Below are positions 37,341 through 45,667 of a stretch of 64,000 nt of DNA, piece after piece. The translations under genes and the position numbers were made by a program. Below the pieces are notes generated by a model, which was not told the origin of the DNA, searched no databases, and worked only from the letters and a program-made list of their open reading frames with translations. This DNA is from Eikenella longinqua. GTDB taxonomy: Bacteria; Pseudomonadota; Gammaproteobacteria; Burkholderiales; Neisseriaceae. The stretch covers positions 268,778 through 332,777 of the forward strand of contig NZ_LXSL01000028.1 in assembly GCF_001648355.1 (NCBI RefSeq). Direction: 5' to 3'. Every line of letters starts with the position of its first letter. Within the stretch, counting starts at the first letter, position 1.

Positions 37341-38557
37341 AAGGGCTGATTTGGATTATCGTACTGTTTGCCGCCGCCGTCGGCCTCACCATCGCGGCGC
37401 AGCATTACAGCGGCAATGTGTATATCACCGTAGATCAAACCCAATCCATGCTGGTGGTAAACCTGCATCTGTTTGTGGGCGCGATGCTGCTGTTCGTGGT
37501 GCTGCTGTATCTGCTGCTGCGCCTCGTGGCCGGTTTCATCAGCATTCCCGGCCGCCTGCGCCGCTTCGGCCGCAGCCGCCAGGCGCACCACGCCGAAACC
37601 GCGCTCAACAAAGCCGGCTTGGCTTTCTTTGAAGGCAAGTTCCAACACGCCGAGCAGGAAGCCGCCAAAGTGCTGGAAAACAAACAGGCCGGCCACAACC
37701 GCACGCTGGCCCTGATGCTGGCCGTGCACAGCGCCGACCAAATGGGCGACGATGCCAAACGCGAAGGCTACCTGAAAGAAATCGCCCAGCTGCCGCACAA
37801 AGCCCAGCTCTCGCGCTATCTCCTGGAAGCCGAATCTGCGCTCAACCGGCAGGATTACCCCGCCGCCGAAGAAGCCCTGGCCGCCGCCGGCGCCATCAAC
37901 CCCAAGCTCACCCGCTTGGTGCGCCTGCAACTGCGCTATATGTTTGAGCAAAACAACCCGATGGAAGTGCTCGACCGCGTGGCCAAGCTGGAAAAGGCCG
38001 CCGCCCTCAATGCTGCCGAAGCCGCGCAATACCGCGAATGGGCCTACCGCGAACTCCTCGCGCTCGCCGCCGACTATCCCGCGCTCAAAGCCTGCCTCGG
38101 CCGCATTCCCAAAGACATACAACAAGGCGAGCTGTGTGTGCCGATTGCCGAAAAATTCCTGCAAATCGGCCAATATCCGCGCACCGTAAAATGGGTGAAA
38201 ACCCACTACCCGAACACCCGCAACGCCCGGCTGCTGCCGCCCATGATCGAAGCCGCCCGCTACCTGAGCGCGCGCGAACAGCAGAAAATCATGGACACCG
38301 TGGAAGCCTGGCTGCGCGAATCCCCGCAAGACGCGCAACTGCTGCTGCACCTCGGCCAAATGGCCTACGCCAAACAACTGTGGGGCAAGGCACAAAGCTA
38401 TCTGGAAGCCAGCATCCACGCCCAAGCCAGCCCTCAGGCGCGGCTAGTGCTGGCCAAAGTGCTCGACGAAATGGAAAAGCCGCAGCAGGCCGAAGAGCAG
38501 CGCCAGCTGGTGTTGGCCGAAATCACGCCGGAAGACGACGAAAGCGCCGCCGAATAG
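37337..38557 (+). CDS. hemY: HemY-family protein with TPR-like repeats
   Basis: The protein has 406 residues. Two N-terminal membrane helices (about 4-20 and 40-62) precede a long helical region of tetratricopeptide type (for example HHAETALNKAGLAFFEGKFQHAEQEA). It matches the proteobacterial HemY family of the hemX-hemY operon, which is distinct from the protoporphyrinogen oxidase of the same name. A good ribosome binding site (AGGGGG) lies in the end of hemX. A DUS at 37765-37776 encodes G-Y-L-K. Confidence 0.9.
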   Translation: MKGLIWIIVLFAAAVGLTIAAQHYSGNVYITVDQTQSMLVVNLHLFVGAMLLFVVLLYLLLRLVAGFISIPGRLRRFGRSRQAHHAETALNKAGLAFFEGKFQHAEQEAAKVLENKQAGHNRTLALMLAVHSADQMGDDAKREGYLKEIAQLPHKAQLSRYLLEAESALNRQDYPAAEEALAAAGAINPKLTRLVRLQLRYMFEQNNPMEVLDRVAKLEKAAALNAAEAAQYREWAYRELLALAADYPALKACLGRIPKDIQQGELCVPIAEKFLQIGQYPRTVKWVKTHYPNTRNARLLPPMIEAARYLSAREQQKIMDTVEAWLRESPQDAQLLLHLGQMAYAKQLWGKAQSYLEASIHAQASPQARLVLAKVLDEMEKPQQAEEQRQLVLAEITPEDDESAAE

Positions 38558-38568
38558 GCCGTTTCCTG

Positions 38569-38675
38569 TATAGCGAACCAAATTGGCTTTCGATACCAGG
38601 CAGCGAGCCGCAGACAGTACAAGAGTACGGCAAGGCGAGCTAACGCTGTAGCGAAAGTTAAGTTGCTTCGCTATA
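38569..38675 (+). repeat. Correia-like miniature element, copy 4
   Basis: This 107 bp element begins 12 bases after the hemY stop. Its ends are TATAGCGAACCAA and TTGCTTCGCTATA. It is nearly identical to copy 1 in orientation and core. Confidence 0.88.
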
Positions 38676-38702
38676 TCATCCAGCAATGCGGGGCTGCCTG
38701 TT

Positions 38703-38778
38703 TTCAGGTAGCCCCAAATCCGGCCCAACCCGCAACCAAGGCTACCTGAAACGGATATCGCAAGTTTTCAGGTAGCCT
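38703..38778. repeat. Cluster of three DUS after hemY
   Basis: TTCAGGTAGCCC (38703-38714), a perfect copy (38739-38750) and a perfect copy in opposite orientation (38767-38778) form alternative hairpins, probably terminating the hem operon. The rest of the 418-base gap holds copy 4 and a promoter. Confidence 0.7.
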
Positions 38779-38871
38779 TTCCTTGTTTGAAAGCAAACAT
38801 TCACACCGCAATATTTCGAGCAGGATTTTTGCAAACAACAGCACAAGCGCCCCAAAAACCGGCCGCACCCC

Positions 38872-38900
38872 TTTAGAATTTCCAAATATAGTTGTATGAT
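38872..38900 (+). promoter_or_regulatory. Predicted promoter of the amino-acid binding protein gene
   Basis: TTTAGA (38872-38877), a 17-base spacer and TATGAT (38895-38900) lie about 75 bases before the gene. Confidence 0.5.
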
Positions 38901-38975
38901 TCACTTCCCGAAGATAAGGGAACCCATTGCATTATTGCCAAAATACAACCCAACTTTTACTAGGAGACTGATATC

Positions 38976-39815
38976 ATGAACATGAAAAAATGGCTGGCCA
39001 CCGCCCTGGCCTGCTCCGCCATGGCCTTGAGCGGCTGCGGCAATTCCGGCAGCACCCAGCAGGCCTCGCAGCCCGCAGCCGGCTCCGACGCCGCCGCCAG
39101 CACCGCTTCCGCCCCGGCCGAAGGCAAAGTGCTGCGCGTGGCCACCAACGCCGAATTCGCCCCCTTCGAATTCAAAAACGCCGACGGCTCCGTGAGCGGC
39201 TTCGATGTGGATTTGATTAACGCCATCGCCAAAGAAGCCGGCTACCGAGTGGAATTCAAAGACCAATCTTGGGACAGCCTGTTCAACAGCCTGCGCAACG
39301 GCGATGCCGACATCGTAGTAGCCGCCGTAACCATCACCCCCGAGCGCGAGCAAACCATGCTCTTCACCGAGCCCTACTTCGAAATCACCCAAGTGGTGGC
39401 CGTGCCCGAAGGCAAACAGGTGGCTTCCGTTGAAGACCTGAAAAACCTCAACCGCGTCGGCGTGGTAACCGGCAACACCGGCGACTTGGCCGCCTCCAAA
39501 ATCCTCGGCGCCACCAACCCCAAAGTAACCCGCTTCGAAACCCTGCCCCTCTTGCTCAAAGAACTGCAAAACGGCGGCGTGGACGCAGCCGTGAGTGACA
39601 GCTCCGTGGTGATGGAATTCATCAAACACAACGGCGATAAAGGCTTCACCATGATCAAAGTGCCCGATTTCGAAGCCGAACACTACGGCATCGCCCTGCG
39701 TAAAGAAGACACCGAGCTGCGCGACACGCTCAACAAAGCCCTGGCCGCCATCCGCGCCAACGGCGAATACGACCGCATCCACCAGCAATACTTCGGCACC
39801 GCCGCCGCCAAATAA
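38976..39815 (+). CDS. Amino-acid ABC transporter substrate-binding lipoprotein
   Basis: The protein has 279 residues. The lipobox LSGC (cysteine 21) marks it as a lipoprotein. An Ala/Ser-rich spacer leads to an SBP_bac_3 domain: LRVATNAEFAPFEFKNADGSVSGFDVDLINAIAKEAGY, then WDSLFNSLRNGDADIVVAAVTITPER, and VGVVTGNTGDLAASKIL. The layout suits binding of polar or basic amino acids. AGGAGA precedes the start. No permease or ATPase gene is adjacent, so it must serve components encoded elsewhere. Confidence 0.92.
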   Translation: MNMKKWLATALACSAMALSGCGNSGSTQQASQPAAGSDAAASTASAPAEGKVLRVATNAEFAPFEFKNADGSVSGFDVDLINAIAKEAGYRVEFKDQSWDSLFNSLRNGDADIVVAAVTITPEREQTMLFTEPYFEITQVVAVPEGKQVASVEDLKNLNRVGVVTGNTGDLAASKILGATNPKVTRFETLPLLLKELQNGGVDAAVSDSSVVMEFIKHNGDKGFTMIKVPDFEAEHYGIALRKEDTELRDTLNKALAAIRANGEYDRIHQQYFGTAAAK

Positions 39816-39834
39816 CCGGCTCCGCGTGTTCCGC

Positions 39835-39864
39835 AAACTGCCTGCCCCGCGCAGGCAGTTTTTC
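39835..39864 (+). terminator. Intrinsic terminator after the binding-protein gene
   Basis: AAACTGCCTG and CAGGCAGTTT form a 10 bp stem followed by TTTC. It contains no DUS. Confidence 0.85.
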
Positions 39865-39905
39865 GTGCGCCAGCCAGGCTACCTGAAAACAGCCAACTCA
39901 ATTGA

Positions 39906-40011
39906 TATAGCTGACTCACTATAAATCGATACAAGGCAGCGAGCCGCAGATAGTACAGTAGTACAGCAAGGCGAGCTAACGCTGTAGCGATTTAAAAGGG
40001 AGTTAGCTATA
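39906..40011 (+). repeat. Correia-like miniature element, copy 5 (GCTGA-type ends)
   Basis: This 106 bp copy shares the core with copies 1 and 4 but has different, still complementary, ends: TATAGCTGACTC and GAGTTAGCTATA. Confidence 0.82.
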
Positions 40012-40110
40012 CGGTTTTCAGGTAGCCTCTTGCCCCCGGCTGGGCAAAGCCACACCGCCTGCAATAAATTCAGTGTTGGAGCACCAAACCTTAGAGTATA
40101 ATTCCAAACC

Positions 40111-40215
40111 ATAGTGGATTGAATTTAAATCGGGACAAGGCGGCGAGCCGCAAACAGTACCAGCAGTACGGCAAGGCGAGCCAACGCCGTAGCGGTTTAA
40201 ATTGAATTCACCATA
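40111..40215 (+). repeat. Correia-like miniature element, copy 6 (GTGGATT-type ends)
   Basis: This copy is about 105 bp. The ends are ATAGTGGATTGAATTTAAAT and TTTAAATTGAATTCACCATA, close to the neisserial Correia terminus. It lies 99 bases after copy 5 and 35 bases before nrdR, so it forms most of the nrdR upstream region. Confidence 0.85.
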
Positions 40216-40250
40216 CTATTCCCTAACCGATTAGCACACCAACCCCGCCC

Positions 40251-40730
40251 ATGAAATGCCCCTTCTGCCACCATAGCAACACCCAAGTTATCGATTCCCG
40301 CCTGCTCGAAGAGCAAAACAGCATCCGCCGCCGCCGCCGCTGCGCCGCCTGCGACCGCCGCTTCAGCACCTACGAAACCGTGGAGCTGCGCATGCCGCAA
40401 ATCATCAAAACCAACGGCGACCGCGTCATGTTCGACCCCCTCAAACTGCAAACCAGCCTCCAGCGCGCCCTGCACAAACGCCCCATTTCCGCCGAAACCA
40501 TCGAGCAAACCGTGCGCGACATCGAAGAGATGCTCTACAAAACCGGCAGCAAAGAAGTGCCCTCCCGCCTCATCGGCGAGCTCGCCATGGAGCAGCTCGC
40601 CCGGCTCGACCAAGTGGCCTACGTGCGCTTCGCCTCCGTATATAAAAGTTTCAAAGACGTGGCCGAATTCACCCGCACCATCGCCGGCCTCGAAGGCCAA
40701 GAGCAAAATCCTGCAAACCCCCTGCGTTAG
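40251..40730 (+). CDS. nrdR: Transcriptional repressor NrdR
   Basis: The protein has 159 residues. It represses ribonucleotide reductase genes in response to (d)ATP. The N-terminal zinc ribbon has CPFC (3-6) and CAAC (about 31-34), with VIDSRLLEEQNSIRRRRRC between. The ATP-cone domain follows (QIIKTNGDRVMFDPLKLQTSLQRAL). The start lies just past copy 6 with no clear ribosome binding site. Confidence 0.96.
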   Translation: MKCPFCHHSNTQVIDSRLLEEQNSIRRRRRCAACDRRFSTYETVELRMPQIIKTNGDRVMFDPLKLQTSLQRALHKRPISAETIEQTVRDIEEMLYKTGSKEVPSRLIGELAMEQLARLDQVAYVRFASVYKSFKDVAEFTRTIAGLEGQEQNPANPLR

Positions 40731-40784
40731 CCCGCCCGTTTTTGCTATACTGCGCCCCATTTATTCCAACACAATCAGATCATC

Positions 40785-41375
40785 ATGAAACACAAGCGCC
40801 CCTCCCTCTTCCTGCTCGCCATCGGCAGCGCCCTGCTCCTGGCCGGCTGCGAACAAAAAGCCGAAACCTCCGTGGTTGCCCCCAGCGCCAGCGAAGTGGC
40901 CGCCGCCTCGCAAGCCGCTGCCGCATCCGAAGCCAGCCCCAGCCAAACGCTCACTTCCAGCGACGGCGCAATCAGCTTGGTTGTAAACGGCCATTTTGAA
41001 GACAAATCCGCCGAAGCCGCCCAATACATCGACGGCGCCGACAGCAACAAACCCATCCTGCTGCAACACGACGCCGAAAACGACATCACCATCTACATCA
41101 ACAACTTCGGCGCGCCCAAACAGCCCGCCGACGCCTACTTCGCCAAACTGGCCGAAAGCATCCGCGCCGGCGAAGGCCTGGAAAACACCGAAGTGGACGC
41201 CCCCGCCGAACAGCGCATGGCCTACCGCTTCAGCCACGGCAAAGACGACAACGCCCTAAACGAAAGCTGCGTGGCCGTGTATGCCAAAAACATCTACAAC
41301 GTCTGCGCCACCAGCGGTACCGCCTCGCTGGCCGAGCTGGACACCCTGCTGAGCCAAATCACGGTGAAAGAATAA
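40785..41375 (+). CDS. Hypothetical lipoprotein
   Basis: The protein has 196 residues. The signal peptide ends with the lipobox LLAGC (cysteine about 22), followed by a Ser/Ala-rich linker (about 28-55). The globular part contains ISLVVNGHFEDKS and two cysteines (NESCVAVYAKNIYNVCAT) that could form a disulphide. The family is not recognised. It is probably an outer- or inner-membrane lipoprotein. Confidence 0.75.
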   Translation: MKHKRPSLFLLAIGSALLLAGCEQKAETSVVAPSASEVAAASQAAAASEASPSQTLTSSDGAISLVVNGHFEDKSAEAAQYIDGADSNKPILLQHDAENDITIYINNFGAPKQPADAYFAKLAESIRAGEGLENTEVDAPAEQRMAYRFSHGKDDNALNESCVAVYAKNIYNVCATSGTASLAELDTLLSQITVKE

Positions 41376-41392
41376 GCCGCGCGTTTTGCCTT

Positions 41393-41424
41393 ATCCGCCA
41401 AGTTTGCCGAGCTTGGCGGATTTT
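41393..41424 (+). terminator. Intrinsic terminator after the lipoprotein gene
   Basis: ATCCGCCAAG and CTTGGCGGAT form a 10 bp stem with a 9-base loop and a TTT tail. A DUS variant follows at 41455-41466, and another at 41549-41560. Confidence 0.88.
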
Positions 41425-41587
41425 GTTTGGCCGCAAGCCCGCGCCACCCCTGCGCGGCTACCTGAAAACCGGTGCGCCCAGCCAAACCCAAGCAGTGCAA
41501 CAAGCTTTGCGTAATTCAGCCCTACCCCGCCAATAGTCGCCAACATTTTTCAGGTAGCCCTACCTTGATTGCGGGCATTCGTACTAT

Positions 41588-42082
41588 TTATTCCGCCTGC
41601 CCCATCTTTGCTACTTCATGCGGATTGAGCCGTGCCTCGTCTTCCTGCCCCAAGCCCACCAGGCGGCGCAGGCGGGTCATATACAGGTTCACATCCAAAC
41701 CCTGCCCGCTGCGCTGCGCCGTCCAGATGGTTTCGGCCAGGGCTTCCATCATGTCGTGCTCGGCGCGCACCCAGTCGCCGGCATAGCGGCCTTGCAGCTG
41801 GCGGTGGATGGCGCGGATGCCGGGCGGTTGGTCGATGTCGCTCTGCTCCTGAATGGAAAGGTGCAGCGACAGGTGCAGGAAGGGGTTGGTTTCGCCCTGC
41901 TCGGGCGTCCAGTTATGCTCCAGATAGCGCTCGATATTTTCCAGATAATGGTGGTATTCGGGGTGCGCTTCAATAATGCGCAGCGCCTTCTGCTGCAATT
42001 TGCTCAGCTGCAGGGGCGAGAGCCGCTGCCGCCACACTACGGCAAAAAAGCGGCGCACATCCTGCGTGTTCACGTCATACAT
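41588..42082 (-). CDS. DUF1841 family protein
   Basis: The protein has 164 residues, soluble. It matches the DUF1841 pattern: MYDVNTQDVRRFFAVVWRQR at the start, NPFLHLSLHLSIQEQSDIDQPPGIRAIH near 85-112, and EHDMMEALAETIWTAQR. The function is unknown. A perfect DUS (42086-42097) ends three bases before the start codon, so no conventional Shine-Dalgarno sequence is present at the usual distance. Confidence 0.88.
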   Translation of the reverse strand: MYDVNTQDVRRFFAVVWRQRLSPLQLSKLQQKALRIIEAHPEYHHYLENIERYLEHNWTPEQGETNPFLHLSLHLSIQEQSDIDQPPGIRAIHRQLQGRYAGDWVRAEHDMMEALAETIWTAQRSGQGLDVNLYMTRLRRLVGLGQEDEARLNPHEVAKMGQAE

Positions 42083-42102
42083 TTTTCAGGTAGCCTCAAG
42101 CC

Positions 42103-42681
42103 TTAGGCGCGAATAACCAGGGTGTTGGCCAGCCAATCTTGCGGCGAACGGCGGCCTTCTTCGTCCATAAACATCATGATGATGCTGGCGGCCAGCAGCA
42201 CCAGTGCCAGCAATGCGCCCACCACGGGCAGCAAGGCCGCCACGATTTGCAGCACCAGAAACACCACCCATTCGCGCAGCAGCACGCCTTTGAGCAATCC
42301 GATCGGCTCGCCGTCTGCGCTAATCACGCGGATGCGCATGATTCGTTTGCCCAAACTCTGCCCGGTTTTCACCATCATCATGGTTTGGCCGATGGCGTAC
42401 ACCAGCATCACCACCAATCCGACCACGGCATTATTCCAGCCGTCGGTGATGTTTTTCCCCAACGCTCTGCCCACAAAACCGAGGATAAAGCCCACCCCAA
42501 GGGCAAACACAAACATCAACACCGCATTCAGCGCAAAAGCCACCACGCGCCGCCACGGTTCGGCCAGCTCCACTTTCATGCCGTCGTCGTCGCTATCACC
42601 TTGCAGGGCGGAGGAATAGTAGGCCTGACGGAATTTTTCCACCGTGCTGCGGCCGGATGAACGGGTACGGAAATCTTGCAT
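42103..42681 (-). CDS. RDD family membrane protein
   Basis: The protein has 192 residues. The RDD domain starts with EPWRRVVAFALNAVLMF (conserved Arg), has three membrane segments (about 45-70, 85-105, 140-170), and contains GQSLGKRIMRIRVISADGEPIGLLKGVLLREW. RDD proteins are often proposed transporters, but the substrate is unknown. AAAGGAAG precedes the start. It lies 21 bases upstream of the DUF1841 gene on the same strand and is probably co-transcribed. Confidence 0.88.
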   Translation of the reverse strand: MQDFRTRSSGRSTVEKFRQAYYSSALQGDSDDDGMKVELAEPWRRVVAFALNAVLMFVFALGVGFILGFVGRALGKNITDGWNNAVVGLVVMLVYAIGQTMMMVKTGQSLGKRIMRIRVISADGEPIGLLKGVLLREWVVFLVLQIVAALLPVVGALLALVLLAASIIMMFMDEEGRRSPQDWLANTLVIRA

Positions 42682-42722
42682 GATGCTTCCTTTCTTATTG
42701 TGGTTGAGACGTTTTCTGATGG

Positions 42723-42783
42723 AGGCTACCTGAAAAACGATGTTTCGGCATAGCCAAGGCCGGGTTCTGCGAAGCGAAAACCC
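42723..42783 (+). repeat. DUS-linked TTCTGCGAAGC repeat, diverged copy
   Basis: A DUS (42723-42734) is followed by AACGATGTTTCGGCATAGCC and then GGTTCTGCGAAGCGAAAA, the same order as the 61 bp repeat at mdh. An opposite DUS at 42804-42815 completes a hairpin-like unit after the DUF3465 gene. Confidence 0.7.
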
Positions 42784-42827
42784 GTTTCCCCTCTCGCTGA
42801 TTTTTCAGGTAGCCTTTTGCGGGCCGG

Positions 42828-43349
42828 CTATTGATAGCGCTGCCCGTTGTGTTCCAGCCAGCCGTCGGCATGGCGGCCGGCCGGGTCGTGGTGCGTCCAG
42901 TGGATTACGCCGCCTTGGGCGTTGTATTCGTATTCGCCGGAAAAGCCCACCGTGTCGCCGCGCTGCAAACGCGGAATGCGCGGGGCGAGGTCGATATTGT
43001 GCGCCACGAGCACGGTTTGCCCGTTGGCGAGCTTCATGATGAAACGCTGGTGGCGCGAGCCTTGCGTGTCGTCCGGCAGGGTGCGGTGCACTTTGCCGCT
43101 ACCGGTTACCTGCACGTCGCTGCGCTGCTCGGCAAAGGCGCGGGCAATCAGCTCGGCGCCGTTGTCGCCGGTGGGATTGCCTGCGCCGCCCGCGTGGCCG
43201 GCAGAGTTCGCGCGCGGCTGCTCGATTACAGCGGTCTGTTGCGGCGCGGCGGCCTGCTCCGGCTTGGCCGGCTGTTCGGCAAAGTGCACATAAGCCGCCA
43301 TACAAAGCAACACCAGCAGCCACAACCATTTGTTTTGTTTTCTGTTCAT
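42828..43349 (-). CDS. DUF3465 family protein
   Basis: The protein has 173 residues. An N-terminal membrane segment or signal (about 8-24) is followed by a low-complexity linker and a domain with DDTQGSRHQRFIMKLANGQTVLVAHNIDLAPRIP and GEYEYNAQGGVIHWTHHDPAGRHADGW, matching DUF3465. The histidine-rich end suggests metal binding, but no activity is established. Confidence 0.85.
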   Translation of the reverse strand: MNRKQNKWLWLLVLLCMAAYVHFAEQPAKPEQAAAPQQTAVIEQPRANSAGHAGGAGNPTGDNGAELIARAFAEQRSDVQVTGSGKVHRTLPDDTQGSRHQRFIMKLANGQTVLVAHNIDLAPRIPRLQRGDTVGFSGEYEYNAQGGVIHWTHHDPAGRHADGWLEHNGQRYQ

Positions 43350-43380
43350 TGTTCTTTCAATATATTATTCACACGGCTTG

Positions 43381-43465
43381 GGGCTACCTGAAAATATTAG
43401 GCAGGCCGCTTTCCGTTTCGCCGAAATCCGGTTTGAGCTACGCCCAAACACTTTTCAGGTAGCCT
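43381..43465. repeat. DUS variant and DUS enclosing a repeat-like segment
   Basis: GGGCTACCTGAA (43381-43392) and a perfect opposite DUS (43454-43465) enclose a GC-rich segment with TTTCGCCGAAATC, a distant relative of the TTTCTGCGAAGC repeat. It lies between uraA and the DUF3465 gene. Confidence 0.5.
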
Positions 43466-43485
43466 CAAGCCGTCCAATTCATCCG

Positions 43486-44706
43486 CTAATCATCATGCCG
43501 CACATCCGGCAGCAGCAGGCTCAGGAGAATTGCCAGCAGCGCGCACAGGCCCACGCCAGCAAAGCTGAAACTGCCCAGCTTCATCTCCATGCCGCCCACG
43601 CCCACCGTGAGCACCGAGCTCACAATCACCAAATTCTTCGGCTGCATCAGGTTTACCCGCGCATCAATCAGCGTTTTCAAGCCCAGCGAAGCAATCGTGC
43701 CAAACAGCAAAATCATCACCCCGCCCATCACCGGCAGCGGAATCGAAGCCAGGAAGGCATTGAATTTGCCGAAAAACGCCATGCAGATGGCAAACACCGC
43801 CGCCCAAGTCATGATCACCGGATTGCTGTTTTTCGTGAGCATCACCGCGCCCGTTACTTCGCCGTAAGTGGTAACCGGCGGGCCGCCGATCAGCCCGGCC
43901 ACGCACACGCCCAAGCCGTCGCCCGCCAGCGTTTTGTGCAGGCCCGGGTCGGCCGCATAATCGTTGCCCGTTACCTTGCCGATGGCCATGATGCCGCCGA
44001 TGTGCTCAATCGCCGGCGCAATCGCCACCGGCAGCATAAACAGCGCCGCCTGCCAATTCACCTGCGGCGAATGGAAATGCGGCACGGCAAACCAAGGCGC
44101 CGCCGCAATCGGCGCGGTATCCACCATGCCCATCGCCAAGGCCGCCAGATAGCCCGCCGCCACCCCGATCAAAATCGGAATCAGCTTCATCATCTTGCTG
44201 CCGAACACCGCCACCATCACCGTTACCGCAAAAGTAAAGCCCGAAAGCAGCAGCGAATGGCCGTAGTCCAACACCTGCCGGCCGCCGGCCTGACCCATCG
44301 CCATGCTGCTGGCCACCACCGCCACCGAAAGCCCGATCACCATAATCACCGGCCCAATCACCACCGGCGGCAGCAAACGGTTTACCATCGGCAGCCCGAA
44401 ATACTTAATCAGCGCCGCAAACACAAAATACATAAAGCCCGCCGCAAACAGGCCAAACATCGTGCCGCCCATGCCCCATTCCTGCAAGGCATAAATAATC
44501 GGCGCAATAAAAGCAAACGACGAGCCCAAAAAAATCGGCACCTTGCGCTTGGTGGCTACCTGAAAAAGCAGCGTGCCGATGCCCGCACCCAGCAGCGCCA
44601 TCGCCGGGTTCAGCCCCGTGAGCAGCGGCACCAGCACCATCGCCCCGAAGGCCACAAACAAAATCTGCGCCCCCGCCACCGCCGTTTTCAACGATTGAAA
44701 CATCAT
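43486..44706 (-). CDS. uraA: Uracil permease (NCS2 family)
   Basis: The protein has 406 residues with 12-14 membrane segments. It is a proton-linked uracil importer in the inner membrane. Motifs are QILFVAFGAMVLVPLLTGL, FLGSSFAFIAPI, the substrate-site region PVAIAPAIEHIGGIMAIGKVTGND (acidic residue near 240) and GGPPVTTYGEVTGAVMLTKN (near 290). GAGGAGG precedes the start. A DUS variant at 44563-44574 encodes F-Q-V-A near residue 48. Confidence 0.93.
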   Translation of the reverse strand: MMFQSLKTAVAGAQILFVAFGAMVLVPLLTGLNPAMALLGAGIGTLLFQVATKRKVPIFLGSSFAFIAPIIYALQEWGMGGTMFGLFAAGFMYFVFAALIKYFGLPMVNRLLPPVVIGPVIMVIGLSVAVVASSMAMGQAGGRQVLDYGHSLLLSGFTFAVTVMVAVFGSKMMKLIPILIGVAAGYLAALAMGMVDTAPIAAAPWFAVPHFHSPQVNWQAALFMLPVAIAPAIEHIGGIMAIGKVTGNDYAADPGLHKTLAGDGLGVCVAGLIGGPPVTTYGEVTGAVMLTKNSNPVIMTWAAVFAICMAFFGKFNAFLASIPLPVMGGVMILLFGTIASLGLKTLIDARVNLMQPKNLVIVSSVLTVGVGGMEMKLGSFSFAGVGLCALLAILLSLLLPDVRHDD

Positions 44707-44907
44707 CCCTCCTCAACAATCGGCCAAAGATTGAAACAAACAGCCGGCATTATACCCCAGCCGCAAAACGCCGCCCATCACGCCCGGGCAGGCAAAAGGC
44801 TACCTGAAAATGCCGGCTTCCGCGCCGTATAAAGCCGCCCGCCCGTTGATAAAACCTATCCGCCCAAGCGCATTAAAATAAAAAATCAATCGAAAAGCAA
44901 TTTTTAA
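44707..44907. other. Intergenic stretch between uraA and dps
   Basis: It contains one DUS (44797-44808) and an AT-rich patch with A- and T-runs near 44870-44905, just upstream of the dps promoter. I could not fit a clear OxyR or Fur site. Confidence 0.4.
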
Positions 44908-44936
44908 TTGACTAAAACAAACAACAAGCCTACAAT
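44908..44936 (+). promoter_or_regulatory. Predicted strong promoter of dps
   Basis: TTGACT (44908-44913), a 17-base spacer and TACAAT (44931-44936) form a near-consensus sigma-70 promoter, 78 bases before the start codon. Confidence 0.8.
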
Positions 44937-45013
44937 CCCGCCCAACAAAGCAATCAAAGCGCACCGCAGCGTGCACCATCATTCCCGTTCAATTTCCATT
45001 TAAGGAGTCAAAC

Positions 45014-45484
45014 ATGAGCATCAATATCGGCATGACCGAAACCCAACGCAAAACCATCGCCGAAGGCCTCACCAAAGTATTGGCCGACAGCTACACCCTC
45101 TACCTCAAAACCCACAACTACCACTGGAACGTAGAAGGTCCCCAATTCCGCACCCTGCACCTGATGTTTGAAGAGCAATACACCGAGCTGGCCGCCGCCA
45201 TCGACGAAATCGCCGAACGCATCCGCGCCCTGGGCTACTACGCCCCCGGCTCCTACAGCGAATACGCCGCGCTCACCAGCATCAAAGAAGCCAAACCCAA
45301 CACCGACGCCACCACCATGATTCGTGAACTGGTGGACGGCCAGGAAACCGTGGTGCGCACCTGCCGCGTTTTGCTGCCCGCCGTGGACGAAGCCAGCGAC
45401 GAGCCCACCAACGACCTGCTCACCAACCGCATGCAGACCCACGAAAAAGCCGCCTGGATGCTGCGCGCCCTGTTGGAAAAATAA
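45014..45484 (+). CDS. dps: Dps-family ferritin-like protein
   Basis: The protein has 156 residues, one ferritin-like domain. Ferroxidase-site residues appear in KTHNYHWNVEGPQFRTLHLMFEEQYTELAAAIDEIAERIR (His, Asp/Glu, about 32-72). The protein forms a 12-mer that oxidises and stores iron and may bind DNA under stress; the N-terminus has no long basic tail, so DNA binding is less certain. AAGGAG precedes the start. Confidence 0.93.
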   Translation: MSINIGMTETQRKTIAEGLTKVLADSYTLYLKTHNYHWNVEGPQFRTLHLMFEEQYTELAAAIDEIAERIRALGYYAPGSYSEYAALTSIKEAKPNTDATTMIRELVDGQETVVRTCRVLLPAVDEASDEPTNDLLTNRMQTHEKAAWMLRALLEK

Positions 45485-45504
45485 ACCCGCTTCCCAAGCA
45501 CACC

Positions 45505-45532
45505 ACGCCCGTTGCCGCAACGGGCGTTTTTT
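45505..45532 (+). terminator. Intrinsic terminator after dps
   Basis: ACGCCCGTTG and CAACGGGCGT form a 10 bp stem followed by TTTTT. Confidence 0.9.
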
Positions 45533-45558
45533 ATCGCCCCTCCCTGCACGCCAAATTT

Positions 45559-45647
45559 TTCAGGTAGCCTCATGCACAAAAAGAGGCTACCTGAAAACGG
45601 TGCAAGCCAAAACTTCAGGCCGCCCTCCCAACGGAAAGCGGCCTGAA
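45559..45647 (-). terminator. Two hairpins between dps and pyrH
   Basis: A perfect DUS pair (45559-45570 and 45584-45595) is followed by TTCAGGCCGC / GCGGCCTGAA (45614-45647), a DUS-like palindrome with a different core. Both lie in the tail of the minus-strand pyrH. Confidence 0.65.
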
Positions 45648-45667
45648 ACCGATGCCACGGCAATCAA

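Noticed and set aside
36093..38557. Protoporphyrinogen oxidase HemY
   Set aside because: The gene after hemX encodes a two-helix TPR-type membrane protein, not the FAD-containing oxidase that shares the name.
43330..44832. A 500-codon plus-strand frame over uraA
   Set aside because: Its product is a His/Arg/Gln-rich string with no domain, opposite a complete membrane transporter; it is a shadow frame.
44820..44907. OxyR or Fur site upstream of dps
   Set aside because: AT-rich half-sites exist (for example GATAAAACCTATC), but the spacing does not match either consensus.
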